From positions 82,167 through 146,166 of the forward strand of contig JAFGCN010000009.1 in assembly GCA_016932615.1 (NCBI GenBank): DNA of 64,000 nucleotides, given 5' to 3'. This document shows, piece after piece, positions 42,267-51,547 of this stretch. How positions within the stretch are numbered: position 1 is the stretch's first letter; the number at the start of each line of letters is the position of its first letter. The DNA is from Candidatus Aenigmatarchaeota archaeon. Lineage in GTDB: Archaea; Aenigmatarchaeota; Aenigmatarchaeia; QMZS01. The notes under the pieces are model-generated. The model had not been told where the DNA came from and made no database searches. It saw only the letters and a program-made list of their open reading frames with translations. The translations under genes and the position numbers were made by a program.

Positions 42267-42881
42267 TCACTGTGCGGTGATGTGCTGGGTATGTAGGTTC
42301 GCTTCCAACGCCGACTGAGGTTTCACCTCTTTTAAATTTTCCACTGTGTTTATATTTAAGAAATCCGCTGGATCGCTGAACGTAATTTTTTTGGTGCAAT
42401 TACAGCCATCTATTACCGAATGCATACTTTCCTCAAAATTCCGATTCTGGAATATATTTTTCCTATATACAGCACATAATGGCTCAAGACGATTTTCAAA
42501 TATTGGAACGATACAATCCACACTTTCATCCAATTCAGATATAATCCTTGAAATGACCCTCTTATTGACTAAGGGCATGTCGCAAGCCACTACGAAAATA
42601 AACTTTTCCTCAACAGCGTTAAGTATTCCAGACAAGCCCGCAATTGGCGAAAATATTTCGCAATTGTCCTCAAGTATTTTTATGTGGGGATTATCGATGA
42701 TTTTTTCCACTTTTAAGTGCTGTTCTTTATTTTTGACAACAACAACTGCCTTAAAAAAACATTCCTCCAGCAAATTTGCAAGTCGATTAATGACATAAGT
42801 TCCTCCTATATTTAGCAAAGCCTTATCCTTTCCAAATCTTTTTGAACGCCCGCCAGCCAAGATTACCCCACAAATCTCCAT
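42267..42881 (-). CDS. mobA: Molybdenum cofactor guanylyltransferase MobA
   Basis: The nucleotidyltransferase signature VILAGGRSKRFGKDKALL is at residues 6-23, followed by VACDMPLV near residue 97. The enzyme adds GMP to molybdopterin to form MGD, required by DMSO-reductase-family enzymes. It is directly divergent from the Mo/W oxidoreductase gene with 22 bases between starts, which is strong context for a shared function. Other Mo cofactor genes are not in the window. Confidence 0.85.
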   Translation of the reverse strand: MEICGVILAGGRSKRFGKDKALLNIGGTYVINRLANLLEECFFKAVVVVKNKEQHLKVEKIIDNPHIKILEDNCEIFSPIAGLSGILNAVEEKFIFVVACDMPLVNKRVISRIISELDESVDCIVPIFENRLEPLCAVYRKNIFQNRNFEESMHSVIDGCNCTKKITFSDPADFLNINTVENLKEVKPQSALEANLHTQHITAQ

Positions 42882-42903
42882 AATTGCTTATCCATATAAA
42901 ATT

Positions 42904-44982
42904 ATGGGTGTGGGGGATAAGGTCTTTAAAAGTGCCTGTGGCATGTGCCATGGTGGATGCGGAGTTTTGGTTCATACGAAAGAAGGTAGGGTAATCTCTG
43001 TGGAGGGTGATCCAGACTCTCCGTTGAGTCGGGGAAGCATGTGTTCAAAAGGCAGGGCAAGCATAGAGCATTTGTACAATGAATGTCGTTTAAAATATCC
43101 ATTGCAGAGAACTGGTAGGAGGGGCGAAGGAATGTGGGAGAGGGTCTCCTGGAATAATGCGCTAGAAACAATATCTAAAAATCTGAAGGGTATCCGGGAC
43201 TCATTTGGACCCCATTGCGTTGCTTTTGGCCAAGGCACTGGCAGGCATCATTATCCTTTTGTTATAGAGTTTGCACATGAGTTTGGAAGCCCAAACTGGA
43301 CCGAGCCCGGGTTAGCACAATGCTTTTTGCCAAGACGGCTTGCAAGTGACTTAACCTATGGCGGTTTTGTCGTTTGTGATTATTATGGGGAGATCTTTCC
43401 AAAATGCATTCTGGTCTGGGGGCATAATCCCATAATTTCCAATCCCGATGGTGAACTGGGTTTTAGATTTTTACAGGCCTTGGATAGGGGATGTAAGGTG
43501 GTGGCAATTGATCCTAGAAAAAGTGAGAGTGCTAAGACCGCTAACCTGTGGCTGCAGTTAAGGCCAGGAACAGATTGTGCCTTGGCATTGGCAATGATAA
43601 ATACTATCCTGGAAGAAGGTATGTATGATGAGGCATTTGTTAAAAAATGGACGTTTGGCTTTGATAAATTGAAGGAACATGTTGGAGACTTCACTCCGGA
43701 ATGGGCTGAAGAGATAACCTGGGTGAATGCTGAGAAAATACGAGCGGCGGCTAGAATGTATGCGACTACAAAACCGGCATGCATCGAATGGGGTGTTGCT
43801 ATAGAACAGACGCCAAATTCTTTACAGACCTGCCGGGCAGTTTCCATTTTGCGGGCCATAACAGGCAATCTTGATGTGCCGGGTGGAGATATATTTAGTG
43901 AGGTGGAGTTGCAAGGATTCCCCTTTTTCTGGGATTCTAGAAAGTACCTGGTGGAAAGACCCTTGGGGGGATATAAGCTATTGGGGGCGGCACATTTCCC
44001 CACCATGTTGACTGCTATTAAGTCAGGCAATCCTTATCCGATCAAGGCTTTTTTGGTGTTTGGAAATAATACTCTTGCAACCTATGCAAACTCGAAAGAA
44101 GTATATAATGCTTTAATGGGCTTGGATTTTCTAGTAGTAGCCGACCTCTATATGACACCTACTGCTGAGCTTGCAGATATTGTTTTGCCGGCGGCTACCT
44201 GGTTGGAGGTAGATCATGTTTTAGGGGTTCCTTTTGGGTCTGCTAAGGCGATATTGGCTCAACAGAAAATTGTGGAAATGCATGAGTGTAGGCAGGATGA
44301 ACAAATTTTAATCGACTTGGCTAAGCTTTTGGGATTGCCATTAGGAAGACTGAGCCTGGAAACAATACATGATCACGTGCTTTCGCCGTTTTGTATGAAT
44401 TTCAAAAGGTTGAAGGAATTGGGTCACTTATCGTTCACAAGCAAGTATCGGAAATATGAACCCTCCGGGTTTAATACCCCTTCAGGCAAGGTTGAGTTGT
44501 ATTCCTCTCAACTGAAGAGGGAGGGGTTCAGTCCTCTTCCAAATTATGTAGAGCCACCCGAAAGTCCCATTTCCCGCCCCGACTTGATGAAAGAATATCC
44601 CCTTATTCTGACAACAGGTGGCCGAATTTTGGAATTTTTTCATTCAGAAGGAAGACAGATTCCTTCTTTGAGAAAACATCATCCAGATCCCGTAGCACAG
44701 GTTAATCCGGAAACTGCGAAAAAATATGGTGTGGTCGATGGAAGCTGGATATTTATCGAAACTTTAAGAGGAAGAATAAAACAACGGGCCAGATTGACCG
44801 AAGATATCTGTCCGGAGGTTGTGCATGTGGAGCATGGGTGGTGGTTTCCTGAAGAAAAAACCCCCTCTCATGGCATATGGAGGTCAAACGCAAATGTTCT
44901 CACCAATAATAATCCGCCCTACGACCCTGCAATTGGGACCTATCAATTGAGAGGTTTGCTTTGTAGGATTTATGCAGTATAG
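42904..44982 (+). CDS. Mo/W-bisMGD oxidoreductase, DMSO-reductase family
   Basis: A 4Fe-4S site is formed by C12, C15, C19 and C47 (CGMCHGGC and GSMCSKG). The bisMGD-binding regions follow: VWGHNPIISNPDG, VVAIDPRKSESAK, VFGNNTLATYAN and the C-terminal beta-barrel segment ILTTGGRILEFFHSEGRQ. QCFLPRRLASD offers a Cys as possible metal ligand. It resembles thiosulfate-reductase, acetylene-hydratase and aldehyde-type members; the substrate is unknown. No Tat signal is seen, so the enzyme is cytoplasmic. No electron-transfer or membrane partner gene is adjacent. Confidence 0.85.
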   Translation: MGVGDKVFKSACGMCHGGCGVLVHTKEGRVISVEGDPDSPLSRGSMCSKGRASIEHLYNECRLKYPLQRTGRRGEGMWERVSWNNALETISKNLKGIRDSFGPHCVAFGQGTGRHHYPFVIEFAHEFGSPNWTEPGLAQCFLPRRLASDLTYGGFVVCDYYGEIFPKCILVWGHNPIISNPDGELGFRFLQALDRGCKVVAIDPRKSESAKTANLWLQLRPGTDCALALAMINTILEEGMYDEAFVKKWTFGFDKLKEHVGDFTPEWAEEITWVNAEKIRAAARMYATTKPACIEWGVAIEQTPNSLQTCRAVSILRAITGNLDVPGGDIFSEVELQGFPFFWDSRKYLVERPLGGYKLLGAAHFPTMLTAIKSGNPYPIKAFLVFGNNTLATYANSKEVYNALMGLDFLVVADLYMTPTAELADIVLPAATWLEVDHVLGVPFGSAKAILAQQKIVEMHECRQDEQILIDLAKLLGLPLGRLSLETIHDHVLSPFCMNFKRLKELGHLSFTSKYRKYEPSGFNTPSGKVELYSSQLKREGFSPLPNYVEPPESPISRPDLMKEYPLILTTGGRILEFFHSEGRQIPSLRKHHPDPVAQVNPETAKKYGVVDGSWIFIETLRGRIKQRARLTEDICPEVVHVEHGWWFPEEKTPSHGIWRSNANVLTNNNPPYDPAIGTYQLRGLLCRIYAV

Positions 44983-45066
44983 GCAATTCCAAATCATCTG
45001 GGATAAGGGCAGTTTCCATCTCACCCCATATTTTTAAAAATCCCCCCCCAAACTTGAACGTTTTTC

Positions 45067-46023
45067 TTAAAGTTGGAAGTTTGTTCTGGATTGCAGGTCT
45101 TGAGTGGTAATTTCGAAAAGCAATTCTGGTGGTTCAAACACGATTCTGTCGAAAATGGAGATATTTTCTGGCAGCTTGTTGTTGCAGTAAAATTGCGTGT
45201 TTCCTTTTAGGAATAATTTAACATTGTTGATAGAATAGCTGTATAGGGAGGTCAAGCACTCTCTATTGCATGGATTTTTACCCTTGACGAAGGGTTTTTT
45301 AAAGTAGTAGGCGGGGGACTTGCAAAATCTCGTTGTCGCAACCGGTACGAAGGGGTAGTAGAGTGACTTTTTTATGTTGAAGTCAGATTCAATACCCTGA
45401 TAGACATTGTCCAATTCGATTCTTGAAATTTTATTGCAGAGTATAAAATTTTTTAGTGTCTCACTTGCATCAATTCCAGATTGCTTAAGAATGGCGGTTG
45501 AGTAAGTGTCCAGATTGAAGAACTTTTCATCAAGAATTGCTTCTATCAAACTGGGGTCCTTTTTCTGCTTAGTCAGTAAGCGACCAATTGATAGCTTAAA
45601 GTCGTATTTTTGCCTCAGGTAGTGGAATACCCCCCAATCATTAAATATGATCTCGGCATTTTTTGGCTTAATCTGCTGCCAGAGCTCAAAAATTTCCTTG
45701 AGCTTATCCAAGGCCCGGTCTGTGACGTATGGCGTAAGCAGAGACATGCTCAGTGCATTCTTATTGCAGAATCCAACGGCTTTTTTAATTTCGGCTATGT
45801 CAGGTATCATTCTTTCACAAAATTCAGACCCGAAGTATATTCTTGAAAAAAGAACCTTGCCTGTCTGATCGAGTTTCTGAAGATATCGGTTTATTTTTTT
45901 GGATTCATTCAACTTAAGGATATATTTGCCGGCGACTCTGCTAAAGCATTCTGTATTACCCACATATAGCGCATATTCCATGCTATACTCTTTCCTTTTG
46001 AAAATAACAATATCTTTTTCCAT
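45067..46023 (-). CDS. U32-family protein, UbiV-like
   Basis: The middle FNDWGVFHYLRQKYDFKLSI and GRLLTKQKKDPSL is the typical U32 core. RFCKSP and CNREC give the C...CxxxC cysteines of the UbiV type. It is the downstream partner of a UbiU-like gene, as in the UbiU-UbiV pair that hydroxylates quinone precursors without oxygen. The frame start at 46023 overlaps that gene by 41 bases; the Met at 45981, 1 base past its stop, is an equally plausible start. No quinone-synthesis gene accompanies it, so the substrate may be different. Confidence 0.65.
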   Translation of the reverse strand: MEKDIVIFKRKEYSMEYALYVGNTECFSRVAGKYILKLNESKKINRYLQKLDQTGKVLFSRIYFGSEFCERMIPDIAEIKKAVGFCNKNALSMSLLTPYVTDRALDKLKEIFELWQQIKPKNAEIIFNDWGVFHYLRQKYDFKLSIGRLLTKQKKDPSLIEAILDEKFFNLDTYSTAILKQSGIDASETLKNFILCNKISRIELDNVYQGIESDFNIKKSLYYPFVPVATTRFCKSPAYYFKKPFVKGKNPCNRECLTSLYSYSINNVKLFLKGNTQFYCNNKLPENISIFDRIVFEPPELLFEITTQDLQSRTNFQL

Positions 46024-46996
46024 ATCTTTGGCATATTATTCCGCTCTTAAGCAGGGACATTAGCTGGAAGAGTGACCTGTCATCAAGTTGGTGGGGGACA
46101 TTTTTCCGTGCCAATTCGAATCCCTGCTCAATGAGCGAATCTATACTTGATGAGACCGTCTTTACGAAAGTCTCTTTTGAGCTTATTTTTTTTGACAATC
46201 TCATTAGTTCTTTAACGAGGTATAAGGAGACATAGGATGCCTCTGTAGGATATTCTCGACCAGTAATCTTCAGGGAGTCAATTCCAATTTGCTGGTAGTC
46301 GTATAGGTTACAAAGTCTGCAGGTTGAAAGGTATTCTGGAGGTATTTCTTCTTTAGCATTTATCCTGTAAAGATACTCCTTATGGCATAATGTAGGCAGT
46401 AGCGGATTGATGCCGTGTATCGAATGACAGGTACCTTCTATATTTGGGCAATTAATGAAATAGTCTATGAAGGCCTCAATTTCAATTTGGGGATTGTTAT
46501 TTCTAATAGATTGCACTTCTTCCAAGTATATGCCTCTGGGAAGAATGATTCTTGTAGCACCAAGATCCCGATAGAACTTTACGGTTTCAGAATTAAATAC
46601 TGCAGAAAGCATACTTATATGGATGGGCAAGTCTGGGTGGTTCTTCCTCAATTCCAAAATTAGATTCAGATCCGTGACAATTAAGCCATCCAGCTCAAGT
46701 CTGGATATTTCATTTAGTTCCTTTAGGACATATCTGAATTGAAGTCTAGTGTAGTTTTCATTTAAGGTCAGGAATATTTTTTTGTTAAGTGAATGGGCAA
46801 TCTTCAAAGCAAGCTTCAGTTCACCAATGCTTCTAAAGTTGCATCTAAAACTTGCATCATCCATGCATCTGCGGTTCGTATTGAGTAACAGGGTGGATTG
46901 ATTTTGTTTTTTTACGCCACAATAAAATTCATCTGCCCCAATATGCGACAAAGGCTCTATCATATCCAGGTCTCTGAGGGGCACCAACACTTTCAT
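45983..46996 (-). CDS. U32-family protein, UbiU-like
   Basis: MKVLVPLRDLDMIEPLSHIG and GADEFYCGVK at the N-terminus are a standard U32 start. Cysteines CPNIEGTC, LCHKE and STCRLCNLY provide the iron-sulphur ligands, followed by LKITGREYPTEA. It forms an operon with the UbiV-like gene (adjacent or overlapping) and with the paralogue B gene upstream. Together these could form an O2-independent hydroxylase. Confidence 0.75.
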   Translation of the reverse strand: MKVLVPLRDLDMIEPLSHIGADEFYCGVKKQNQSTLLLNTNRRCMDDASFRCNFRSIGELKLALKIAHSLNKKIFLTLNENYTRLQFRYVLKELNEISRLELDGLIVTDLNLILELRKNHPDLPIHISMLSAVFNSETVKFYRDLGATRIILPRGIYLEEVQSIRNNNPQIEIEAFIDYFINCPNIEGTCHSIHGINPLLPTLCHKEYLYRINAKEEIPPEYLSTCRLCNLYDYQQIGIDSLKITGREYPTEASYVSLYLVKELMRLSKKISSKETFVKTVSSSIDSLIEQGFELARKNVPHQLDDRSLFQLMSLLKSGIICQRYGKRYCYFQKERV

Positions 46997-47057
46997 AATA
47001 TGCTGATTAATTACATTAGGGTATGTTGGTATTTAACCTTTCTGTGCTTTGGCAATT

Positions 47058-48074
47058 TTAGCCATTGCCTATGTGGCTCAGGTTTTCAATTGATTTTTTT
47101 GCGATATCCCGGCAATAATGGCACACAAAGCAATTTTTATTGCAGCTGGTGACTTTTTTAAAAAAAGCTTCGTCAAAGTGGGAGCTGCTAATGTACCAAT
47201 TGAATCGCCTATTGAACATCGGTATCGCACTTTCCAAGAGGTCAAGTATGTTCCCGGCATATTCTTCATGGAGATAGTCCATGACTCTCTGCAGAATCCA
47301 TTTGCTTTCCATAGTCCTGCCAACGATTTTAATGTCGCGGGTTATTTTTCCGTATTTGGCAAGCCACTGGGGTAGTATCCAGTCAGAAGTTATGATTAGC
47401 TCTGGATAGAATTTTCGTAATCCTATGCACGACTCAGCGCACGGGTCAATCGAGATATTGCCTTCTTTAGAGGCATGCGAAGTAAAATTATTATGGAATT
47501 GCCTGAGTGGGCATTTCCAGATGCATCCTTCGTTTGCCATAATCCGGAGTCCTATTCCAAGTTTCTTAATTTCTTCCAGTGTCCTAAAGTCTCGATTTAA
47601 CCCATTTAGTGTCAGGGTATCTGCCCCAATTTTTTTGAAGAAGCGAGCTTTTTCAAAAGAGTCAATGTCTGAAAATGCAGAAGCTGCAATACTTAAGCCG
47701 GGCAACTCTTTTTTGATTGTCTGAATATACGCCGGATTTGCAACAATCACTCCATCCAGACCATGCCCTTCATGCAGGGTTTTCAGGAACTTTAAGGTCT
47801 TGCTTACGTGCTCTATGGAATATTCCATTCTGCCTTCGCAGGTCGAATTAATCGCTAAATCCACTTTTAGTTCTTTTTTGTGGCAAAACCGAATGACCTT
47901 CATCAGCTCTCTAAGTGAAATTTCGCTGACCGTTCTGCCAGAACTGTAAATTTCCCTTGGCCCGGAGAGATATATTCCTTCGATTCGGTTGCCGTTAATG
48001 TTTTGAAGCCCAACAAGTTTCTTCAGAAGTGTGGGGTCGTTATTGTACGGAACCGAAAATCTGAAATCAGGCAT
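47058..48074 (-). CDS. U32-family protein with C-terminal cysteine cluster (paralogue B)
   Basis: The start MPDFRFSVPYNND and INGNRIEGIYLSGPREIY match paralogue A (32962-33981) closely; NEGCIWKCPLRQFHNN is the cysteine segment. The C-terminus CNKNCFVCHYCRDIAKKS is again a cysteine cluster. ATG at 48074 is chosen; the frame is open further upstream, but that part overlaps the divergent HxsC-like gene in antisense. It heads a three-gene U32 run on the minus strand. Confidence 0.75.
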   Translation of the reverse strand: MPDFRFSVPYNNDPTLLKKLVGLQNINGNRIEGIYLSGPREIYSSGRTVSEISLRELMKVIRFCHKKELKVDLAINSTCEGRMEYSIEHVSKTLKFLKTLHEGHGLDGVIVANPAYIQTIKKELPGLSIAASAFSDIDSFEKARFFKKIGADTLTLNGLNRDFRTLEEIKKLGIGLRIMANEGCIWKCPLRQFHNNFTSHASKEGNISIDPCAESCIGLRKFYPELIITSDWILPQWLAKYGKITRDIKIVGRTMESKWILQRVMDYLHEEYAGNILDLLESAIPMFNRRFNWYISSSHFDEAFFKKVTSCNKNCFVCHYCRDIAKKSIENLSHIGNG

Positions 48075-48096
48075 AATAACTAATTCTAATTGGATT

Positions 48097-49086
48097 ATGA
48101 TTAGTAGATATGATCTCCAGGTAGGGTATTCTTGCAACAACAATTGTGTCCATTGCTTTAACCGGGATCGGGTAGAGTCTCTTAACCGAGGCAGTTGCCC
48201 TTTAGATAAGACCTTCAAAGAAATAAGTGAGATATTTGCTGAAGGTAGGCGACTTGGCATGGAAGAAATAGTGCTTACTGGAGGCGAACCTACGATAAGG
48301 CCGGATTTTTTCAAGTTGCTTGAACTTGCAGCATTCACATTCAAGAAAGTTAGATTGCAGACAAATGCTCGGATTTTTTCCTCGCAAGATTTTGCAAGGA
48401 AAACTTTGGAAATTTCCCCCGGATTGCATTTTTTAATACCCTTCCACCACACAAATAGTGGTTGCTTTGATTCAATTACCCGGGTAAGGGGTTCTCACTC
48501 TCAAACACTACAAGGCATAAAGAATTTGCTTACTTTTGGTGCGAAAGATGTTTGCCTGAAAAGAGTGCTTCTGAAGCAAAATTATGCGGATTCGGAGAAC
48601 TTCGTCAGATTGGCAAAGGATTTGGGGGCAAACCGCCTGGATTTTACTTTTGTTGAAGGTGGCGGCAACGCGAGAATCAACTGGTTTAAGCTTGCACCCC
48701 GTTATTTTGAAATTGAATCGTATATTAAGAGAGCCCTCGAACTGGCAAACCGCCTGGGGATTCCAGTTTCCTGCTACGATATCCCATTTTGTTTTTTGCA
48801 GGGCTATGAGCGCCACGTTTCTGAGACTTATAACTATGTCATGCCCTATCTGAGGCACGAATTTCCCAAGAGAATAGCTGGTGAGAAAGAGGATATCATT
48901 ACAGCCCTGGTTCTTGCGAGAAGGAAGAAGGCGGAGCAGTGCAAAGGATGCAGATTTTTCAAGGTTTGTGTGGGTGTTTGGAAAGAATATCTTGACTCTT
49001 ATGGAGCTTCTGAATTTAAGCCAGTTTTGGGGGAACCGGTAGATTCTTTGAAGAGACTTAATGCTGCGGTCGGCGCATTTAATTGA
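48097..49086 (+). CDS. hxsC-like: Radical SAM maturase, HxsC-like (copy 2)
   Basis: C13, C17 and C20 form CNNNCVHC behind VGYS. VLTGGEPTIRPDFF is the SAM loop. IPFCFLQGYERHVSET and CKGCRFFKVCVGVWKEYL are shared with copies 1 and 3. ATG 48097 is the family-like start, only 22 bases from the divergent U32 gene. Together with copies 1 and 3 it suggests duplication and division of labour. Confidence 0.7.
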   Translation: MISRYDLQVGYSCNNNCVHCFNRDRVESLNRGSCPLDKTFKEISEIFAEGRRLGMEEIVLTGGEPTIRPDFFKLLELAAFTFKKVRLQTNARIFSSQDFARKTLEISPGLHFLIPFHHTNSGCFDSITRVRGSHSQTLQGIKNLLTFGAKDVCLKRVLLKQNYADSENFVRLAKDLGANRLDFTFVEGGGNARINWFKLAPRYFEIESYIKRALELANRLGIPVSCYDIPFCFLQGYERHVSETYNYVMPYLRHEFPKRIAGEKEDIITALVLARRKKAEQCKGCRFFKVCVGVWKEYLDSYGASEFKPVLGEPVDSLKRLNAAVGAFN

Positions 49087-49104
49087 TCTAATGCATACTT
49101 CTAT

Positions 49105-50433
49105 ATGGGGGCTCGGATGATGAGAAGTATTTTTGTTTTAAGTCTGGTGTTGGTTTCTTGTATTGCCATCTTGTTTTTTTCAGTTAAGGAGGATTTGGCT
49201 TATTCTGAAACCGGGTCTTCAAACCTCTCTTGTCCCATGTTTAAGTGCAATATTTATCGTACGGGAAATGTTGACTTTGATCCTGGTAAAAACGGCATAG
49301 ATTTTGGCATGGAAACAAGAGGAAGTAACGCTCCGGAACACGCAGAAAGGAAATTTATCAAAAAAACAGATGCCTTTGATTCTTCTCCCTTATTTGTTGA
49401 CTTGGATTTAGACGGCAATGATGAGGTAATAACCTTTTATAAGAACACCATTTATAATATTACTTTGAAATCGAGGACGTTTACTGAGTTCATCATGGCA
49501 GTAAAGTATAAAGAAAATCTGACTGAATTGGAAAAGCTGGAATTTGGCGAGGGCTATTTGCTTTTGTGGAAATTTGATTTGCCTGCTGAGACCCACACTT
49601 CCTTCTCGGTTGGGGATTTTGATGCAGATGGACATCCAGAAATTGCTTTTGGGTGCGACGATGGCAATTTGTATGTCCTTACTTCCGAGGGAAATCTTTT
49701 GTTCAAGTTCAAAACACAAGCAGAGGTTAGGTCGACACCAGCAATTGTAGACTTGGAAGGGGACAGCAAGCAAGAAGTAGTGTTTGGGTCCAATGACGGG
49801 AATCTCTATGTCTTGGATGCGGAGGGGAACCTAAAATGGAAGTTTAGTGCGGGTGGAGAGGTGGTAAGTTCTCCAACCGTTTCTGGTGATTATGTGTCGT
49901 TTGGTTCGGACGATTCTTATCTATATATTCTGAGCCGAGAAAATTCCACTCTGCACTGCAAATTTAAAACCCGGGGGGCTGTGCGGAGTTCTCCTTTGCA
50001 TTATAAGCACCGCCTATTTTTTGGATCCGATGATGGTTATATTTATGAGCTGTCTGAGGACTGTAGTTTAATCAATGCGTATGAGACGAGTGGTCGGGTC
50101 AGGGGTTCTCCTGCTGTTTTTGGAGATTATGTGGTAGTTGGGTCTGAGGACGGCTACTTATACTATCTGGGTGAGTCGGGGTTAAGGAGTATCTTTCTGG
50201 GCTCTCCAATATATTCAACTCCTTGCTCGGCTGAGGACTGGCACTTGGTTTCTGTCTCAGAAGGGCGGGTGTATGCTATTAATTTAACCTCAAAGGAGAT
50301 TCGATGGGAAAACCTTCTTGCCAGGGAATTTTCTTGTTCTCCATCAATAGGAAATGGGGGTTTATTTTCTTGTTTTTATCTTCCGTACGAAGAAAATGAC
50401 GAGTATGCCGGATTTTTTATCGCTGTCCGTTAG
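49105..50433 (+). CDS. Secreted PQQ-like beta-propeller protein
   Basis: An N-terminal hydrophobic signal or anchor (SIFVLSLVLVSCIAILFFS, residues 8-26) is followed by repeated blades with DDGNLYVLTSEGNLLFKFKT, NDGNLYVLDAEGNLKWKF, SDDSYLYILS and SDDGYIYELS. These are PQQ-like/FG-GAP-type repeats. Several NxS/T sites are present. The protein should sit outside the cytoplasmic membrane as a scaffold, and PQQ itself is not implied. Its start lies 18 bases after the HxsC-like copy 2 stop. Confidence 0.8.
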   Translation: MGARMMRSIFVLSLVLVSCIAILFFSVKEDLAYSETGSSNLSCPMFKCNIYRTGNVDFDPGKNGIDFGMETRGSNAPEHAERKFIKKTDAFDSSPLFVDLDLDGNDEVITFYKNTIYNITLKSRTFTEFIMAVKYKENLTELEKLEFGEGYLLLWKFDLPAETHTSFSVGDFDADGHPEIAFGCDDGNLYVLTSEGNLLFKFKTQAEVRSTPAIVDLEGDSKQEVVFGSNDGNLYVLDAEGNLKWKFSAGGEVVSSPTVSGDYVSFGSDDSYLYILSRENSTLHCKFKTRGAVRSSPLHYKHRLFFGSDDGYIYELSEDCSLINAYETSGRVRGSPAVFGDYVVVGSEDGYLYYLGESGLRSIFLGSPIYSTPCSAEDWHLVSVSEGRVYAINLTSKEIRWENLLAREFSCSPSIGNGGLFSCFYLPYEENDEYAGFFIAVR

Positions 50434-50581
50434 CGTAAAGACTCTGCCGTAAACTGTACGAGCAATAATTGAGTTTGGTTGGAGGGCTTGAGAGGTATGG
50501 GTGGGAAGGGTCAATGGCGCTTACGCTTAAATTTTAATTTTTAGTTAAGAGGGTCTGGCTTCAGGAAACTAGTATTTGGTT

Positions 50582-51514
50582 ATGACTATTATGAAAAAAA
50601 CAATCTCTAAGAATATCTGCTTTGGCTATGGATGCAATAACAACTGTCTTCACTGCATAATTGGATATGGGCAGAGGAAGCAATACCGAGATTTGACTAC
50701 TGGTGAGGTGAAGGCTAAATTGGATCTGCTGGTATGTGAAGGGATTGGGCAGGTAATTTTTATTGGGGGTGAAGTTGCCATCCGTAACGATTTCTTCGAA
50801 TTATTGGAATATGCGAAAGATAAGGGGCTAAAGGTACATATTGAAACAAATGGGCGGGTTTTCTGCAAGGAAGCATATTCCAAGAGGTTTCTGGAAATAA
50901 TGCCTGAGGCAAGTATGATGATCAGCTTTCATTCTGCGACACCAAGCATTCATGATAGTATAACGCAGGTTTCAGGGTCGTTTGAGCAGAGTGTCAGGGG
51001 TATAAGGAACCTGAAAAAATATGGTTTGAAGCATCTGCAGATAAACTGTGTTGTCTCAAAGCTCAACTATTTCTGTCTGGAAGAAAACCTCAGATTATTT
51101 AAGGGTCTCGGTGCAAATGAGGTTCATTTTACATTAATGAGGGTGGGGGGAAACGCAATAGATAATCTGGACCGGGTTTTTGTTCCAATTAGGGAGATTC
51201 GACCCCATCTGATAAAGGCATTAGAACTTGGGAAAGAATTGGGTGTGAAGGTTCTCACCTATGGGTTTCCGTATTGTGTGATTCCGAAACATGAACAGTC
51301 GGTCTTTGAGAAAAATTTTCTTGAAACCTTCAGATTGGGTGCCACTTACATATTTGATGAGCCGACGGGTATCTTAGATTGGCAAAAAGAACGGATATCT
51401 ATGAAGGCCAAGCCAAAAGACTGCCGGCGCTGCAAACTATTCGGCATTTGTGAAGGTGTTTGGAAGGAGTACCTGACTAAAAATCTCTTGGAAAAAGAGC
51501 TCGTGCCCCAGTAG
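50582..51514 (+). CDS. hxsC-like: Radical SAM maturase, HxsC-like (copy 3)
   Basis: FGYGCNNNCLHC carries the three radical SAM cysteines near the N-terminus, and FIGGEVAIRNDFF the SAM loop. FPYCVIPKHEQSVFE corresponds to the VPFC block of copies 1 and 2. The C-terminus CRRCKLFGICEGVWKEY matches them. ATG 50582 is preferred to TTG 50576. It is convergent to the His/Ser-rich precursor candidate, whose gene ends 34 bases away, making it the closest maturase to that peptide. Confidence 0.7.
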   Translation: MTIMKKTISKNICFGYGCNNNCLHCIIGYGQRKQYRDLTTGEVKAKLDLLVCEGIGQVIFIGGEVAIRNDFFELLEYAKDKGLKVHIETNGRVFCKEAYSKRFLEIMPEASMMISFHSATPSIHDSITQVSGSFEQSVRGIRNLKKYGLKHLQINCVVSKLNYFCLEENLRLFKGLGANEVHFTLMRVGGNAIDNLDRVFVPIREIRPHLIKALELGKELGVKVLTYGFPYCVIPKHEQSVFEKNFLETFRLGATYIFDEPTGILDWQKERISMKAKPKDCRRCKLFGICEGVWKEYLTKNLLEKELVPQ

Positions 51515-51547
51515 TTCTTGGGGTTTTCGTTTGCTATATCTCAAGAC

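Noticed and set aside
48075..48452. N-terminal extension of the U32 paralogue B frame
   Set aside because: The extension lies antisense to the HxsC-like gene and shows no similarity to paralogue A, which begins at the Met matching 48074.
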